Shown: positions 52,586 through 62,567 of the stretch, in pieces
How the letters are laid out: each line of letters starts with the position of its first letter
Position numbering within the stretch: position 1 is the stretch's first letter
From: Neobacillus mesonae
Lineage (GTDB): Bacteria > Bacillota > Bacilli > Paenibacillales > Paenibacillaceae
Reading direction: 5' to 3'
Assembly: GCA_023715865.1 (NCBI GenBank)
Contig: JAMBOW010000001.1
Coordinates: 806,001 to 870,000, forward strand
Length of the DNA: 64,000 nucleotides
The notes under the pieces: model-generated
Databases searched by the model: none
The model's input: the letters and a program-made list of their open reading frames with translations, nothing else
What the model was told of the DNA's origin: nothing
Position numbers and translations under genes: made by a program

Positions 52586-52711
52586 TATAACTAACTCCTT
52601 CAAAAATAAAGTAAAACAGCTAAAACACTTTATTTGGTCTGTGTATCAGCATTTGATTCTTATATACAATAAACAATGTCAAAAGAAAATACAATTCAAA
52701 GGAGAAAAGAC

Positions 52712-53485
52712 ATGAATATAAGATTAATTCGAAATGCAACAATAATTGTTGAATACGCAGGAGTGAAATTTTTGGTGGACCCATTGTTGGCTGAAAAGGG
52801 AACTTATCCAGGTTTTTCGAACCCATGTACAACTGCACCAATGGGACATTTAAGCAATCCAACAGTTAGTTTACCCACATCATTGGAAAATATTTTGAAT
52901 GTAGATGCCGTGATTCTCACTCACCTGCATGAAGATCACTTTGATGAAGTAGCCCAAAAAGTACTGCCGAAAGATATCAAAGTGTTCGTCCAAAATGAAG
53001 AGGAAGCGCAAGAAGTAAAGAATGCTGATTTTACTAATGTAGAGGTATTACAAGAAAACACTACCTTCGCAGGTATCCAATTAAGTAAAACAAACGGTGA
53101 ACATGGTCGAAGCGAAGAAGTAACAAAATTAACGGGTCCTGTAAGTGGGGTTGTTTTCAAACATGAGTTAGAGAAATCGTTATATGTTGCAGGAGATACC
53201 GTATGGTGTGATGCTGTTCAAGAAGCCATTGATACACATCAACCAGAAATTATGGTTGTAAACGCTGGAGGGAATAAATTTATTGATTATGATTCCATTA
53301 TTATGGAGGAGAAGGATGTCTTAGAGGTATATAAAGCGGCTCCAAATGCGAGAATCATCACTGTTCACTTGGAAGCTGTAAACCATTGGACTGTATCCAG
53401 AGAAAGCATGCAAAAATATGCAGTCGAAAATGGAATGTCCTCAAATGTACTCATTCCAGCTGATGGAGAATCATATTCATTTTAA
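52712..53485 (+). CDS. MBL-fold metal-dependent hydrolase (UlaG-like)
   Basis: A 257-residue metallo-beta-lactamase-fold protein. The metal site is complete: H71-L-H73-E-D75-H76 (HLHEDH), with further ligands in the GEHGRSEE loop, the AGDTVW strand (Asp) and the VHLEAVNHW end. The start NIRLIRNATIIVEYAGVKFL is typical of the UlaG/L-ascorbate-lactonase-like group. I chose the ATG at 52712 with AAAGGAG upstream. The MFS transporter follows after 45 bases, so the pair may import or export and process one compound. Confidence 0.88.
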   Translation: MNIRLIRNATIIVEYAGVKFLVDPLLAEKGTYPGFSNPCTTAPMGHLSNPTVSLPTSLENILNVDAVILTHLHEDHFDEVAQKVLPKDIKVFVQNEEEAQEVKNADFTNVEVLQENTTFAGIQLSKTNGEHGRSEEVTKLTGPVSGVVFKHELEKSLYVAGDTVWCDAVQEAIDTHQPEIMVVNAGGNKFIDYDSIIMEEKDVLEVYKAAPNARIITVHLEAVNHWTVSRESMQKYAVENGMSSNVLIPADGESYSF

Positions 53486-53530
53486 ACATCAAATATTGTA
53501 CTTTGTTACAAAGTAGAAGGAGGAGGAATA

Positions 53531-54730
53531 ATGGAACAATCTAAACCTACATTATGGACAAAGGATTTTATTATTCTCTCGTCCGTCAATTTCTTTATGA
53601 CCTTAATTTTCTTTTTATTAAATGCAACAATTTCCATGTATGCTATTAACGAATTCAGTGCATCTTCCGGTCAAGCGGGTATAATAGCAGGCATTTTCAT
53701 AATTGGCGCATTAATAGGGCGCTTGTTTACTGGACGTCTTGAATATTCCAAGAAATTACTAGTAACGGGATTGATGTTCTTTATCCTAACTACACTATTG
53801 TATTTTGTTCAATTTAATATAAGCTTTCTAATGCTATCTCGATTTCTCAATGGAATCACTGTAGGTATTGCTACAACCATTGTGGGTACAGTTGTATTTC
53901 TAACTCTTCCTTCATCACGTAAAGGCGAAGGGGTCAGCTATTTTGCAGTTAGTACAGCACTGGCAACAGGCATCGGCCCATTCATCGGCTTATATCTAAG
54001 TCAGAATTATAATTTCATTATGATCTTTTTATTTTGTTTATTACTTGGCATTATCAGTGTAATCGTTGCTCTTATTATAAAGTTTCCTAAAGTGAACAAG
54101 ACTAATACAAAAAAAGTAGGAAGCATTAAGATTTCAGATTTTATTGAGCCGAAAGTTATACCGATTGCAATTATTACTTTTGTAATGACTTTCAGTTTTT
54201 CTGGCATCATTTCATATTTAAATGTGTATGCGATAGAATTGAATTTGGTTGATGCCGCAAGTTTCTTCTTTATGGTATACACCGTATTTGTTTTAATATC
54301 ACGGCCTCTCACAGGTCGGCTGATGGACAAAAAGGGAGCAAATATAATTATTTATCCAGCACTTATTTTGTTTGGAGCAGGCATGCTTCTTTTGAGTTCA
54401 GTTACCACCGGAGGAATGTTGTTACTGGTAGCAGCTTTGGTTGCTTTGGGTTTTGGAAATATAACTTCAATTTCTCAAGCTATTTCGATTAATATGGCAG
54501 AGCCTCATCGAGTAGGTTTAGCAACCGCAACTTTTTTAATATTTTCTGATTTAGGCAATGGATTTGGGCCGGCTATTATCGGACTGATCATTCCTATTAC
54601 CGGATATAGTGGGTTGTATATTTTATTGGGAATAATCATTCTACTCACAATTGTTCTATATTACTTTTTGTATGGAAGTAAAGAGAGGAAACTCCGTAAT
54701 CAAATGTTTCCTAGAGTAGGGAGTCATTAA
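53531..54730 (+). CDS. MFS transporter
   Basis: A 399-residue major facilitator with 12 hydrophobic segments. The loop 2-3 motif reads IGRLFTGRLEYSKKL and the second half repeats it as RPLTGRLMDKKGAN, which marks the drug:H+ antiporter branch (YfkF/YwoG-like in Bacillus). Substrate unknown. GGAGGAGG lies seven bases before the ATG. It follows the MBL-fold gene and shares its presumed Lrp control. Confidence 0.88.
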   Translation: MEQSKPTLWTKDFIILSSVNFFMTLIFFLLNATISMYAINEFSASSGQAGIIAGIFIIGALIGRLFTGRLEYSKKLLVTGLMFFILTTLLYFVQFNISFLMLSRFLNGITVGIATTIVGTVVFLTLPSSRKGEGVSYFAVSTALATGIGPFIGLYLSQNYNFIMIFLFCLLLGIISVIVALIIKFPKVNKTNTKKVGSIKISDFIEPKVIPIAIITFVMTFSFSGIISYLNVYAIELNLVDAASFFFMVYTVFVLISRPLTGRLMDKKGANIIIYPALILFGAGMLLLSSVTTGGMLLLVAALVALGFGNITSISQAISINMAEPHRVGLATATFLIFSDLGNGFGPAIIGLIIPITGYSGLYILLGIIILLTIVLYYFLYGSKERKLRNQMFPRVGSH

Positions 54731-54836
54731 CTTCAAGAAATGAATGAAGAAATTCTCAAAAACACATCAAAAAAGCGATGTTAATCAAACTGGTATTCAA
54801 TGGAATTTAGTTGAAAATAAGTTAGGCTATATATGA

Positions 54837-54870
54837 GATGATTCCTGTATCATACAGGGATCATCTTTTA
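54837..54870 (+). terminator. Terminator of the MBL-MFS operon
   Basis: GATGAT.CCTGTA pairs with TACAGG.ATCATC around TCA, then TTTTA. Confidence 0.65.
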
Positions 54871-54958
54871 GATACAAACTAAGTCACCTATGAGATGTAG
54901 GACCAGAAGGTAAAAGAATGAAGAAAGAAATCAATATAAGAGTTGTTCGTGGGATGAT

Positions 54959-55157
54959 GTCGGGGGACAAGAACATATTCCCATTGTCGCTATTTTAGCG
55001 GCTTTATTATGTTATCGGTACAAGTTTGTGTCCCGAGTCAAGGACAAGAACTTGTACCGATTGCCGGAATGGACAAGAACATAGTCCAATTGCCGATTAG
55101 ATATATATCTAATCTGTCTCTGCCCGCAAATTCATTAAGCTAACTTAACGGACAAAT
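54959..55157 (+). repeat. Type A element, full-length copy
   Basis: Lead GGGGGACAAGAACATA, terminator hairpin (T run broken by A), large hairpin (arms 55017-55033 and 55042-55058, two mismatches), GGACAAGAACATAGTCC, GATTAGATATATATCTAATC and a core with a small duplication (TAAGCTAACTTAACGG). The type B copy follows after 78 bases. Confidence 0.85.
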
Positions 55158-55234
55158 TAAGGTTGTAGAGGTTATTAAGATTTCTTTCTGTTAAGTGATT
55201 GTTGAATGTGTTCTGATTATATTAGTGGTAAAAA

Positions 55235-55330
55235 CATTAAGCTAACGGGAAACGTTAGTTCAACACAGTATGGAGCAGTTTGCCGATTGGCAGCTGCTCT
55301 TTTTTCTTTAAGCTAACGGGGCAGGTTAGT
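55235..55330 (+). repeat. Type B dispersed element, complete reference copy
   Basis: Core ATTAAGCTAACGGGAAACGTTAG, then TTCAACACAGTATGGAGCAG, hairpin loop TTGCCGATTGGC, CAGCTGCTC with six T, core TTTAAGCTAACGGGGCAGG and TTAG. It is the last clear copy before the gerA region. Confidence 0.9.
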
Positions 55331-55358
55331 ATAAGGAGGAAACAAGAAGTGAAAATTT

Positions 55359-55381
55359 AAAGCTGGCAGTTAGCCAGCTTT
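55359..55381 (+). terminator. Hairpin of an apparently empty unit
   Basis: A perfect nine-base stem AAAGCTGGC/GCCAGCTTT around AGTTA. Just upstream are AAGGAGG and GTG AAA ATT TAA: a ribosome binding site, a start codon and at once a stop. It may be a unit whose gene was deleted. Confidence 0.5.
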
Positions 55382-55404
55382 ATACTTAAAGTAAGGTTAG
55401 TCGA

Positions 55405-55436
55405 AAAAAGTAAGGAGCAAGTTAACCCACTGCTCC
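55405..55436 (-). terminator. Terminator of the gerA operon
   Basis: Read on the minus strand: GGAGCA, 11-base loop, TGCTCC, then TTACTTTTTT. It lies 31 bases past the last gene. Confidence 0.7.
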
Positions 55437-55466
55437 TTTACGCTACAACAGGTAGGGAATCTAATA

Positions 55467-56606
55467 TCAAATGCGGTTATTTCGATCCTCACCCGATTTT
55501 TGAGAAGAATTTTTTCTTTTAGTCTTGCGGATCAACATAACGAACACAAGTAAAACAGGTATTACTATTTGGAAGAAGGGAGAGATCCACTTAACGGAAA
55601 AGTTTAAACCGAACCATATATACTCTGTATATCTTGGGGACAAGAACGATAACGAGTAAATGGCAATGCCCGTAGGTATGATAAGTATTTTATACCTTAA
55701 GTTTATAATTCTACTTAATCCGGTCACTGCACCGATATAAAATGCGGATAATTTGATGCCTAAGCCCAGAAAAAGAAGTAATGCAAACAGGGCATCCGTT
55801 CTTTCCAGCACTTGTGAAACTTGGATGAGCTGAACCGTCTCGAGTAGCGGAAATGTGGAGTTGGCAGCAATGGCAGGCCCAAGCACAAGAATGTTAATTT
55901 GATTTATTATTGTGAGTATGATTGACACAATACAGTAGAAGACCAATAAGGATTTGTTAAATTTTGGAGTATATTCAACAAGTTTAAAAAAAACCAGAAA
56001 CAGAACAGCTTGTCCAAAAGGAAATGAGATAATTTCCGGGATAGCAGCGTTCCATACCGGTACTATGCCGTTTTCGAAAAATGGTTGCATATTTTCAAAG
56101 TGAAGTAAACCTGATGCTGTAATGTATAGGACTAGAAAAAGATAACCTAAAATGATCACAGGAAGAAGAGCGGTACTAGTCCTCATGAGCACCTCTGGGC
56201 CATATCGCACCGTATTCGCCACAACAAGAATGCCTACGAGCATAATAATTGCTATGGGAGTCCTATTCAATAAAGTTATTTCAGTTAGTTCTCCTAAATC
56301 GCGTAGATTGCGAGAAGTTTCATAAATGAAATAACACGCAAATAGTAGTCCGAACACTCCCCCTAGAATCTGTCCCATATAATATTGTAGTAACTCAAAC
56401 AAATCTTTACCTTTATCTAAATAGTGTATCCAAAGATATAGCGCAACTAGAAAAAAACCTATGAATGCACCGATAAGCATCGCAAGCCAAGCATCCTGCT
56501 TAGCTTTCCCTCCTATTAAAAACAGAGTAGTGCTGCCTATTTCAAACAGGGTTAAGGTGATGACTAAATCTGATAATTTGGGGGTTAATTTGCTCAAGTT
56601 GGTCAC
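55467..56606 (-). CDS. GerAB-family germinant receptor permease
   Basis: A 379-residue APC-fold membrane protein with ten helices, the B subunit of a Ger receptor that takes part in germinant binding in the spore inner membrane. Family stretches: SDLVITLTLFEIGSTTLFLIGG, ETSRNLRDLGELTEITLLNR, FENGIVPVWNAA, FPLLETVQLIQVSQVLERTD. The start is GTG (56606) after GGTGAGGT. It is the last gene of the gerAA-AC-AB operon, 27 bases after the C gene. About one third of residues look shared with the orphan copy at 20.8 kb, by eye. Confidence 0.93.
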   Translation of the reverse strand: MTNLSKLTPKLSDLVITLTLFEIGSTTLFLIGGKAKQDAWLAMLIGAFIGFFLVALYLWIHYLDKGKDLFELLQYYMGQILGGVFGLLFACYFIYETSRNLRDLGELTEITLLNRTPIAIIMLVGILVVANTVRYGPEVLMRTSTALLPVIILGYLFLVLYITASGLLHFENMQPFFENGIVPVWNAAIPEIISFPFGQAVLFLVFFKLVEYTPKFNKSLLVFYCIVSIILTIINQINILVLGPAIAANSTFPLLETVQLIQVSQVLERTDALFALLLFLGLGIKLSAFYIGAVTGLSRIINLRYKILIIPTGIAIYSLSFLSPRYTEYIWFGLNFSVKWISPFFQIVIPVLLVFVMLIRKTKRKNSSQKSGEDRNNRI

Positions 56607-56633
56607 CTCACCTAGTTGGCTTATAGTCCTTTT

Positions 56634-57851
56634 TTACTCTAAGTTTTGAAACGAGTTTTGGAACATGCCCGGACGCTTTATGACCACTTCAACCTGAACG
56701 TTCAGCTCGATTTTTTTTAATTCGCTGTTCCAATCTTCTTTTATATCGTTCCAGTCCTTAGGATATTCACGATGGATTAGATCTGCAAATCCACCAAGGT
56801 CAGCCTCCATTTTACGAATGGCATTCCAGCTGACGTTAATTTCTTCTGTGATTAGTTTCGAAGCTTGTGCTTCAACTTGTTTAACGTTAGCCTCGTTAGA
56901 TAAATTAAGATCGGATCCCGATTCACTTAATTCTGCCTTAGCCTTAACAATAACATTCATCATATAGTGGTATCCTTTCTTTACCGGCCTAAGCTTCGTC
57001 TTGGAGGCAAAAATGGTTAGAGAAATTCTCTGTTTATTTTCCTTTTCAGAAGAGGGCAGAGACAAGACTGTACTCTTCACATTATTCGTCATCCAGCTAA
57101 GCCCTCTGCTTTCACGTAGATTCATCTGGCCGATCCATTGGTCATCCTTTATGACAGCTAACCCTGTTAACCGTACGTTATGTGATTGAGCAACATCCTT
57201 AAAACTATCTAATGATTCAAGCTTTTTATTGTTTTTTGAATTTATATCGCCTGAAGTTGTAATTATCGGTATACCGATAGCTTTAGCATCTGAATTCATT
57301 TTATAGGCATAATCAAACACAGTAACTGGAGTAAAAATAGAGGAAGATTTCTTTTCTTTACGAAGAATTTCCGACAAGCTAGCTCCAGGTATCTTCTCAG
57401 GAGGGATCAGTTTTCGAAGAATTTCACTTGCAGTTTTATCGGTTATAAGCACCCATACCGATTCTCGCTTATCAGAACTTCGAAAATACTGGTCAATCAG
57501 TTGGTTAATTCCTTTTTTCATAGCCTCCTTCCCAATGACAATGACGTTATTATGGGAGAAATATAACGAACGAGGATTTTCTAAATTACTTAAATTAGCT
57601 GCTTCCGTGATGGTGTTCGCAGTTACAGAGAATACATTAACTGCAGGCTGGGAAGAACCTGATCCACCTCCAGTATTGGAAGTAATGGAGGAAGGAACGA
57701 TGACCTGGTATGTAGCCACCCAGTTGTCACCCGAACGATCATATCCAGTAGCAGATGTTATTCCAATTTCATTTAGTTCTATTCGATTCCAACACCCCGT
57801 AAGAAATAGTACTAGAAATAATGAACAACACATTCTTGCGATCCTGATCAT
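56634..57851 (-). CDS. GerAC-family germinant receptor lipoprotein
   Basis: A 405-residue lipoprotein, the C subunit of the receptor on the outer face of the spore inner membrane. The signal peptide ends with the lipobox LFLTGC followed by WNRIELNEIGITSATGYD, the family start. Later family parts are NLENPRSLYFSHNNVIVIGKEAM, SSDKRESVWVLITDKTASE and the final IELNVQVEVVIKRPGMF. I chose the ATG at 57851 with GGGGGGAG upstream; ten residues before it are open. It lies ten bases after gerAA. Confidence 0.93.
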   Translation of the reverse strand: MIRIARMCCSLFLVLFLTGCWNRIELNEIGITSATGYDRSGDNWVATYQVIVPSSITSNTGGGSGSSQPAVNVFSVTANTITEAANLSNLENPRSLYFSHNNVIVIGKEAMKKGINQLIDQYFRSSDKRESVWVLITDKTASEILRKLIPPEKIPGASLSEILRKEKKSSSIFTPVTVFDYAYKMNSDAKAIGIPIITTSGDINSKNNKKLESLDSFKDVAQSHNVRLTGLAVIKDDQWIGQMNLRESRGLSWMTNNVKSTVLSLPSSEKENKQRISLTIFASKTKLRPVKKGYHYMMNVIVKAKAELSESGSDLNLSNEANVKQVEAQASKLITEEINVSWNAIRKMEADLGGFADLIHREYPKDWNDIKEDWNSELKKIELNVQVEVVIKRPGMFQNSFQNLE

Positions 57852-57861
57852 CCGTCTCCCC

Positions 57862-59475
57862 CTAATTATTATCTTGTTCATTATCGCTGGTTAATTGAGA
57901 ATTTGGTTTCTGATTGGGGGCCTGTCTATATCGGTTGTGCCCACTGATCATAGTAGGCCTTGTCCGCATTTTCCACCACGGAAAACGAAAGATAAAGTCC
58001 TTCATGTTCCCACGTACAAACGGAGAGACTGGAAGAAGATAAGGGACACCAAAAGTTTGAAGCGAGACTAAATGAACCAAGATAGGTACTATTCCCACTA
58101 ATATGCCGAATAATCCAAGTGAACCCGCTAACAACATCAACGCAAAACGCAAAAGTCTGACCGCAGCAGCCATATTAATGGCAGGGAGCACAAAATTAGA
58201 TATGGCTGTAAACGAGACTACAATAACCATGGCCGCAGACACAAGCCCAGCTTGAACAGCTGCCTGACCTAGTACGAGTGCCCCAACAATAGAAATAGCT
58301 GGGCCTATCGCCCGTGGCATACGTACTCCAGCCTCTCGTATAACTTCAAAAGTCAGTTCCATTAAAAAAGCTTCTAATAGTGCCGGTAAGGGCGTATTCT
58401 CCCGCTGGGCAGCAAGAGTGACTAATAAAGTGGTAGGAATCATTTCCTGCTGAAAGGTCGTAAGTGCGATAAAAAACGAAGGCAATAGTAGAGCAACTGC
58501 GAAAGATGAGAAGCGAATGAAGCGCAAAAAGGAGGCAATATCATACCTTTGGTAATAATCCTCACTGGAGACAAAAAATCTAAAAAAGGTTACAGGAGCA
58601 AGGAGTGCAAAAGGTGTGCCATCAACTAAAATTGCAACAAGCCCTTCTAATACACCTCCAGCAACTGCATCTGGACGCTCTGTGTTCATAAGAGTTGGAA
58701 AAGGGGTGTATACTCCGTCCTGAATAAACTCTTCGATATATCCGCTATCCAGGATACTATCAGTTTTAATGGATTGAAGCCTCAAAGTTACCTCTTTAAC
58801 TACTTCGGGGTCTGCAATGCCCCTAATAAATGCAACAGATACTTTGGTTTGTGTATACTCTCCAATCGTCATCGACTTAAATTGCAGCTCGGGTGTTCGC
58901 ATTATTCTTCGTAAAAGAGCGATATTTGTAGAGATATCCTCTGTAAATCCCTCTTTCGGCCCTCGTAGAACCGTCTGTGATGTGGGTTCTTCAACAGATC
59001 TACGAACACCGCCCGAGATAGATACCGTAAATGCTTTATTCATTCCGTCAACAAGGATGGCAACGGCTCCTGCCAAGATTGACATCAGTAGCTGATGTTT
59101 ATCGTCAACTGATTTTAAGCTTCCTATAGGTAGGTAACTTTGGATCCATACTTCCGGGCTATCAATATCTAAAGAGGAATCTTTATTAACCAAAGAGTCT
59201 AACAACTTAGTCAGAAGCTGTTGATCAATTAGGCCATCAATATAGATAATTGTCATTTGAAAAGCAGAGTGTTCTCCGAACGGTGCAATCGAACGAATAA
59301 TTACGTCTGAGCTGCCGCCTATTTTTGCCTGAATCCACTCAACGGTATCTGAATAGGAAAGAATAAGCATGCTATCGCACTCAATATTCGTGTTGTTCTG
59401 TCGTGTATAATGATGCTTTGTTCTATTATTAGAGGAATTGACTAATACTTTTTTAAGAAATGTAAATATACTCAT
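57862..59475 (-). CDS. GerAA-family germinant receptor subunit
   Basis: A 537-residue membrane protein, the A subunit of the receptor and probably its ion channel. A soluble N-terminal part (about 1-290, with IIRSIAPFGEHSAFQMTIIY and RRIMRTPELQFKSMTIGEYT) precedes five or six helices (LFALLAPVTFFRFF-like to VPILVHLVSLQTFG). Family marks are GIADPEVVKEVTLRL, DGVYTPFPTLMNTERPDAVA and ENTPLPALLEAFLMELTFEV. AGAGGT precedes the ATG. Upstream on the minus strand a TGAATA hexamer could be a sigma-G -35 box, but the -10 is unclear. Confidence 0.93.
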   Translation of the reverse strand: MSIFTFLKKVLVNSSNNRTKHHYTRQNNTNIECDSMLILSYSDTVEWIQAKIGGSSDVIIRSIAPFGEHSAFQMTIIYIDGLIDQQLLTKLLDSLVNKDSSLDIDSPEVWIQSYLPIGSLKSVDDKHQLLMSILAGAVAILVDGMNKAFTVSISGGVRRSVEEPTSQTVLRGPKEGFTEDISTNIALLRRIMRTPELQFKSMTIGEYTQTKVSVAFIRGIADPEVVKEVTLRLQSIKTDSILDSGYIEEFIQDGVYTPFPTLMNTERPDAVAGGVLEGLVAILVDGTPFALLAPVTFFRFFVSSEDYYQRYDIASFLRFIRFSSFAVALLLPSFFIALTTFQQEMIPTTLLVTLAAQRENTPLPALLEAFLMELTFEVIREAGVRMPRAIGPAISIVGALVLGQAAVQAGLVSAAMVIVVSFTAISNFVLPAINMAAAVRLLRFALMLLAGSLGLFGILVGIVPILVHLVSLQTFGVPYLLPVSPFVRGNMKDFIFRFPWWKMRTRPTMISGHNRYRQAPNQKPNSQLTSDNEQDNN

Positions 59476-59689
59476 TCAGATACCTCTTGACCATTTTCTA
59501 TAACTTTTGCAGTTTAGTGGATTTTTATTCAAATTAAATAACTCGTACAAGCTTTGTATTTGTATGCGGGATTGAGTGCGATTGAATGTCAGTCTTTTGA
59601 TTAGTTATATTATCTTGGGTTTAATACTAGCCACTCCGATAAGTCCCATGCTTGGATCATGTAAGCACCTTGCACAACTTAAGAACAAA

Positions 59690-59723
59690 AAGAAACCCTA
59701 GTCTTAAAAGACTGGGGTTTCTT
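59690..59723. terminator. Bidirectional hairpin upstream of gerA
   Basis: A 16-base inverted repeat AAGAAACCCTAGTCTT with one mismatch around two A, with A and T runs on the two sides. It insulates the gerA operon from the region to the right. Confidence 0.7.
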
Positions 59724-60347
59724 GGCAATCCGCTTGCCTACCGAGGTCAAGAATAATTTCTTGAACATATCGTTTCGTTATGAAAAGCCATAGGCTCATC
59801 TGTTTGCTCAGGATGAGAATTTTTAATGGATGGCAGGATGATAAAGCTTTATGCATGTACGGCTGCATGTTGTGTGAACCGCTAGAAACGTTTAACGTCA
59901 CGGGTGACATCTACAGTTGGGTGCCGGATCGTCAAAATCAGAAGGGAGGTTAGCGCTCTAATGTCCTCGTTCACTGGGAATGGACTGGTATGAATCGGAA
60001 TGCTTTTAGTTGGCGCACTTCCATCGGTAAGAGTAGGCATATAAAAATTATAGGTACGGTCTTTTGGGTATTTATCTTGTATGTGTTCTTTCTTATTTTC
60101 CAGATAGATGTTTACGGACTCGTATTGCAGCATTCTAGTTGGAGTTATCAAGGATACAACAACACTTTTCATTATTATCAGAGAAACGGTTTTTATATTT
60201 CTCAACTATACATTTGTTAAAACCGATATTTAGTCCTATAGAACTAGAAATTAGAGTTATAACAAAGAGGGGAAAAGCGATTTATGAATAGTACAGACTA
60301 AAAGTTCTATAGGTTTCCATACAAGTATATTAGAGAGGGTTTTTCCT
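59724..60347. other. Gap with decayed coding sequence
   Basis: Open frames exist on both strands (for example minus-strand ESVNIYLENKKEHIQDKY and IPIHTSPFPVNEDIRALTSL between 59882 and 60120), but none has a proper start and binding site. I see them as remnants, more probably of the minus-strand frame. Before the diguanylate-type gene the region is AT-rich. Confidence 0.35.
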
Positions 60348-62435
60348 ATGGCTGAAACAAATAAGCGTATTGGTAGAGTAGATAGTTCACAATTAAAAAG
60401 GCTTAAGAGTTTTTTGCAAATCAAACACTTATTTGAAGCTGTTTCAGATGCAATTGATGAAGCAATTATTATTCACACGGATACCGTTGTATTATATGCC
60501 AACCGAGCTGCCCACAAGATGATTGGTGTCGATCAGCCATCTTTGACCGGCCAGCCTTTTGCCAAATTTATACTTAAAGATCATCTCAATGTGGTCAGTG
60601 ATTGGATACACTGTATGTATAGCGAAGAAAGAAAAACGGATTCAAGACTACAAATTAAATGTATCCGAGATGACGGTTCTTTATTTGATATCGAAGTAAT
60701 CAGTCGTTTATTGACGTGGAACAGACAAAAAGTTGTATTGAGCTTAGCAGGAGATAGAACTAATCTTAATAATCTTCAGTCTGAGTATAATCGAACACAA
60801 AATTTACTGGAAAAAATAATAGATAATCTAGAAGTAGGCATCTGGTCGGTTGATGTCTTCCGGGATCAGATCATAACCGCATCTAAACCAGTTGCCAATA
60901 TTTACGGAGTAGACTTAGAAGAATTTTTAGAAAATCGGAATTTTTGGCAAGAAGTCATTCACCCAGACGACAAGGAACGAGTGAAGAAAGCACAAAACAA
61001 ATTAAATAGCGGTGTATTAAGTCATCAATACCGAATTATTCACCAGGAAAGCTCTGAAATAAAGTATATTCAAGATCTAACCGTCCCCGTGTTTAATGAG
61101 AATAGAGAAATGATTCGACTGGATGGGATTGTTATAGACATAACAAAACAAAAACAATATGAGGAGCAATTACAACATTTAGCTTACCATGATGATCTAA
61201 CTGGGCTGTTGAATAGAAAATCACTCGAAAAAAAATTAGCAGACATGCAGGAAGCAATTGAGGGGGATATTTTACTCCTCTATGTTGATCTAGATCGTTT
61301 TGGAAGAATTAACGATACTCTAGGTTATGAAACAGGAGATATCTTGCTCCAAGAGGTTGCCGAAAGACTTAAGACAATAGTAGGGGAGCAGGGTTTTGCT
61401 GCGCGTATGGGTGGAGATGATTTCGCCATTGTAATTTCAAATATAAATGAAAATGAAATAAACAGTTTTATCAATGAATTATCAAAAGAGTTAAAAAGAG
61501 AAATCCTAGTTAAAGAAATGAATATATATATTACCGCTAGTATCGGTGGGTCAATTTACCCAAAGGATACAGAAAATGTTCAAGAGCTACTTAACCATGC
61601 TGAAATTGCCCAGATATCTGCTAAAAAAATGACCGATTATTATGTATTGTACAACAAAGATATGTCTCAGTTTAAAAGTAATATTATTTTAGAGAGTAGT
61701 TTAAGAAGCGCGGTTGAGCGAGATGAATTCGAATTATATTATCAACCTCAATATGAAATCAAAACAGGAGAATTAATAGGAGCAGAGGCACTTATTCGTT
61801 GGAACCACCCAACTTTAGGGCATCTAGGGCCAATTGAGTTTATCGCAATAGCTGAGGAAAGCGGATTAATTGAAGAGATTGGACGGTGGGTCATACATAA
61901 CGTATGCTACCAAATTAAATACTGGAAAGAAAAACGGTATCCGGTTGTGCCTGTTAGTATTAATTTATCGGTTAGACAATTTTACAGCAAAAATTTAATT
62001 TCAGATATCAAAAATATTTTAGCAGAGACTGAAATTGCTTCAGAGCTTCTCGGATTTGAAATAACAGAGAGCATTGCTGTTGACTTCAAAGTAGCTAATT
62101 CAGTTTTAGAGGAACTTAGAAATATAGGTATTGGAATAAGTGTGGATGACTTTGGTACGGGTTACAGCTCCCTTGCTTACTTGTCTAAAATGCCGATAAG
62201 CTGTCTAAAGATTGATCGTTCTTTTATCAATAACTTAGGATCTGAGGATGGAAATTCAATTGTGAAAGCGATAATTACTCTTGCTAAAGGTCTTGACTTA
62301 AAGGTGGTTGCTGAGGGTGTAGAGACAGCAGAACAAAAAATAGAGCTAGAAGAACTAGGGTGTGACTTTGTTCAAGGTTACTTTTATAGTAAACCCTTAA
62401 GTGTTAGTGTGTTTGAACGTTCTATATTTTATTAA
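60348..62435 (+). CDS. PAS-PAS-GGDEF-EAL protein (c-di-GMP phosphodiesterase type)
   Basis: A 695-residue cytoplasmic signalling protein: PAS domains at about 25-135 and 150-272, GGDEF at about 278-435, EAL at about 445-690. The EAL half is complete: Glu480 in EALIRW, NLSVRQF, ITESIAVDF, DDFGTGYSS, KIDRSF and AEGVE, so c-di-GMP hydrolysis is likely. The GGDEF signature reads GGDDF at 355-359 and the metal-strand motif is LDRFGRIND, so cyclase activity is doubtful; it may only bind GTP. AGAGAGG lies upstream. No membrane segment is present. Confidence 0.92.
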   Translation: MAETNKRIGRVDSSQLKRLKSFLQIKHLFEAVSDAIDEAIIIHTDTVVLYANRAAHKMIGVDQPSLTGQPFAKFILKDHLNVVSDWIHCMYSEERKTDSRLQIKCIRDDGSLFDIEVISRLLTWNRQKVVLSLAGDRTNLNNLQSEYNRTQNLLEKIIDNLEVGIWSVDVFRDQIITASKPVANIYGVDLEEFLENRNFWQEVIHPDDKERVKKAQNKLNSGVLSHQYRIIHQESSEIKYIQDLTVPVFNENREMIRLDGIVIDITKQKQYEEQLQHLAYHDDLTGLLNRKSLEKKLADMQEAIEGDILLLYVDLDRFGRINDTLGYETGDILLQEVAERLKTIVGEQGFAARMGGDDFAIVISNINENEINSFINELSKELKREILVKEMNIYITASIGGSIYPKDTENVQELLNHAEIAQISAKKMTDYYVLYNKDMSQFKSNIILESSLRSAVERDEFELYYQPQYEIKTGELIGAEALIRWNHPTLGHLGPIEFIAIAEESGLIEEIGRWVIHNVCYQIKYWKEKRYPVVPVSINLSVRQFYSKNLISDIKNILAETEIASELLGFEITESIAVDFKVANSVLEELRNIGIGISVDDFGTGYSSLAYLSKMPISCLKIDRSFINNLGSEDGNSIVKAIITLAKGLDLKVVAEGVETAEQKIELEELGCDFVQGYFYSKPLSVSVFERSIFY

Positions 62436-62567
62436 GACTTGTAATATGAAGTGGGGTCCTCTGCAACACCAGATAATGAATTAATACGTGAATTGATAGA
62501 TGTATAACAAAGCTATAAACCGAATTTAAAAGGAGCAAGGCATCTTCGTACCAAAACGTTAGTTATG

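Noticed and set aside
59882-60205. A 107-residue minus-strand frame upstream of gerA
   Set aside because: No start site and no recognisable family; the opposite strand has an equally long frame. Kept only as a note in the gap entry.
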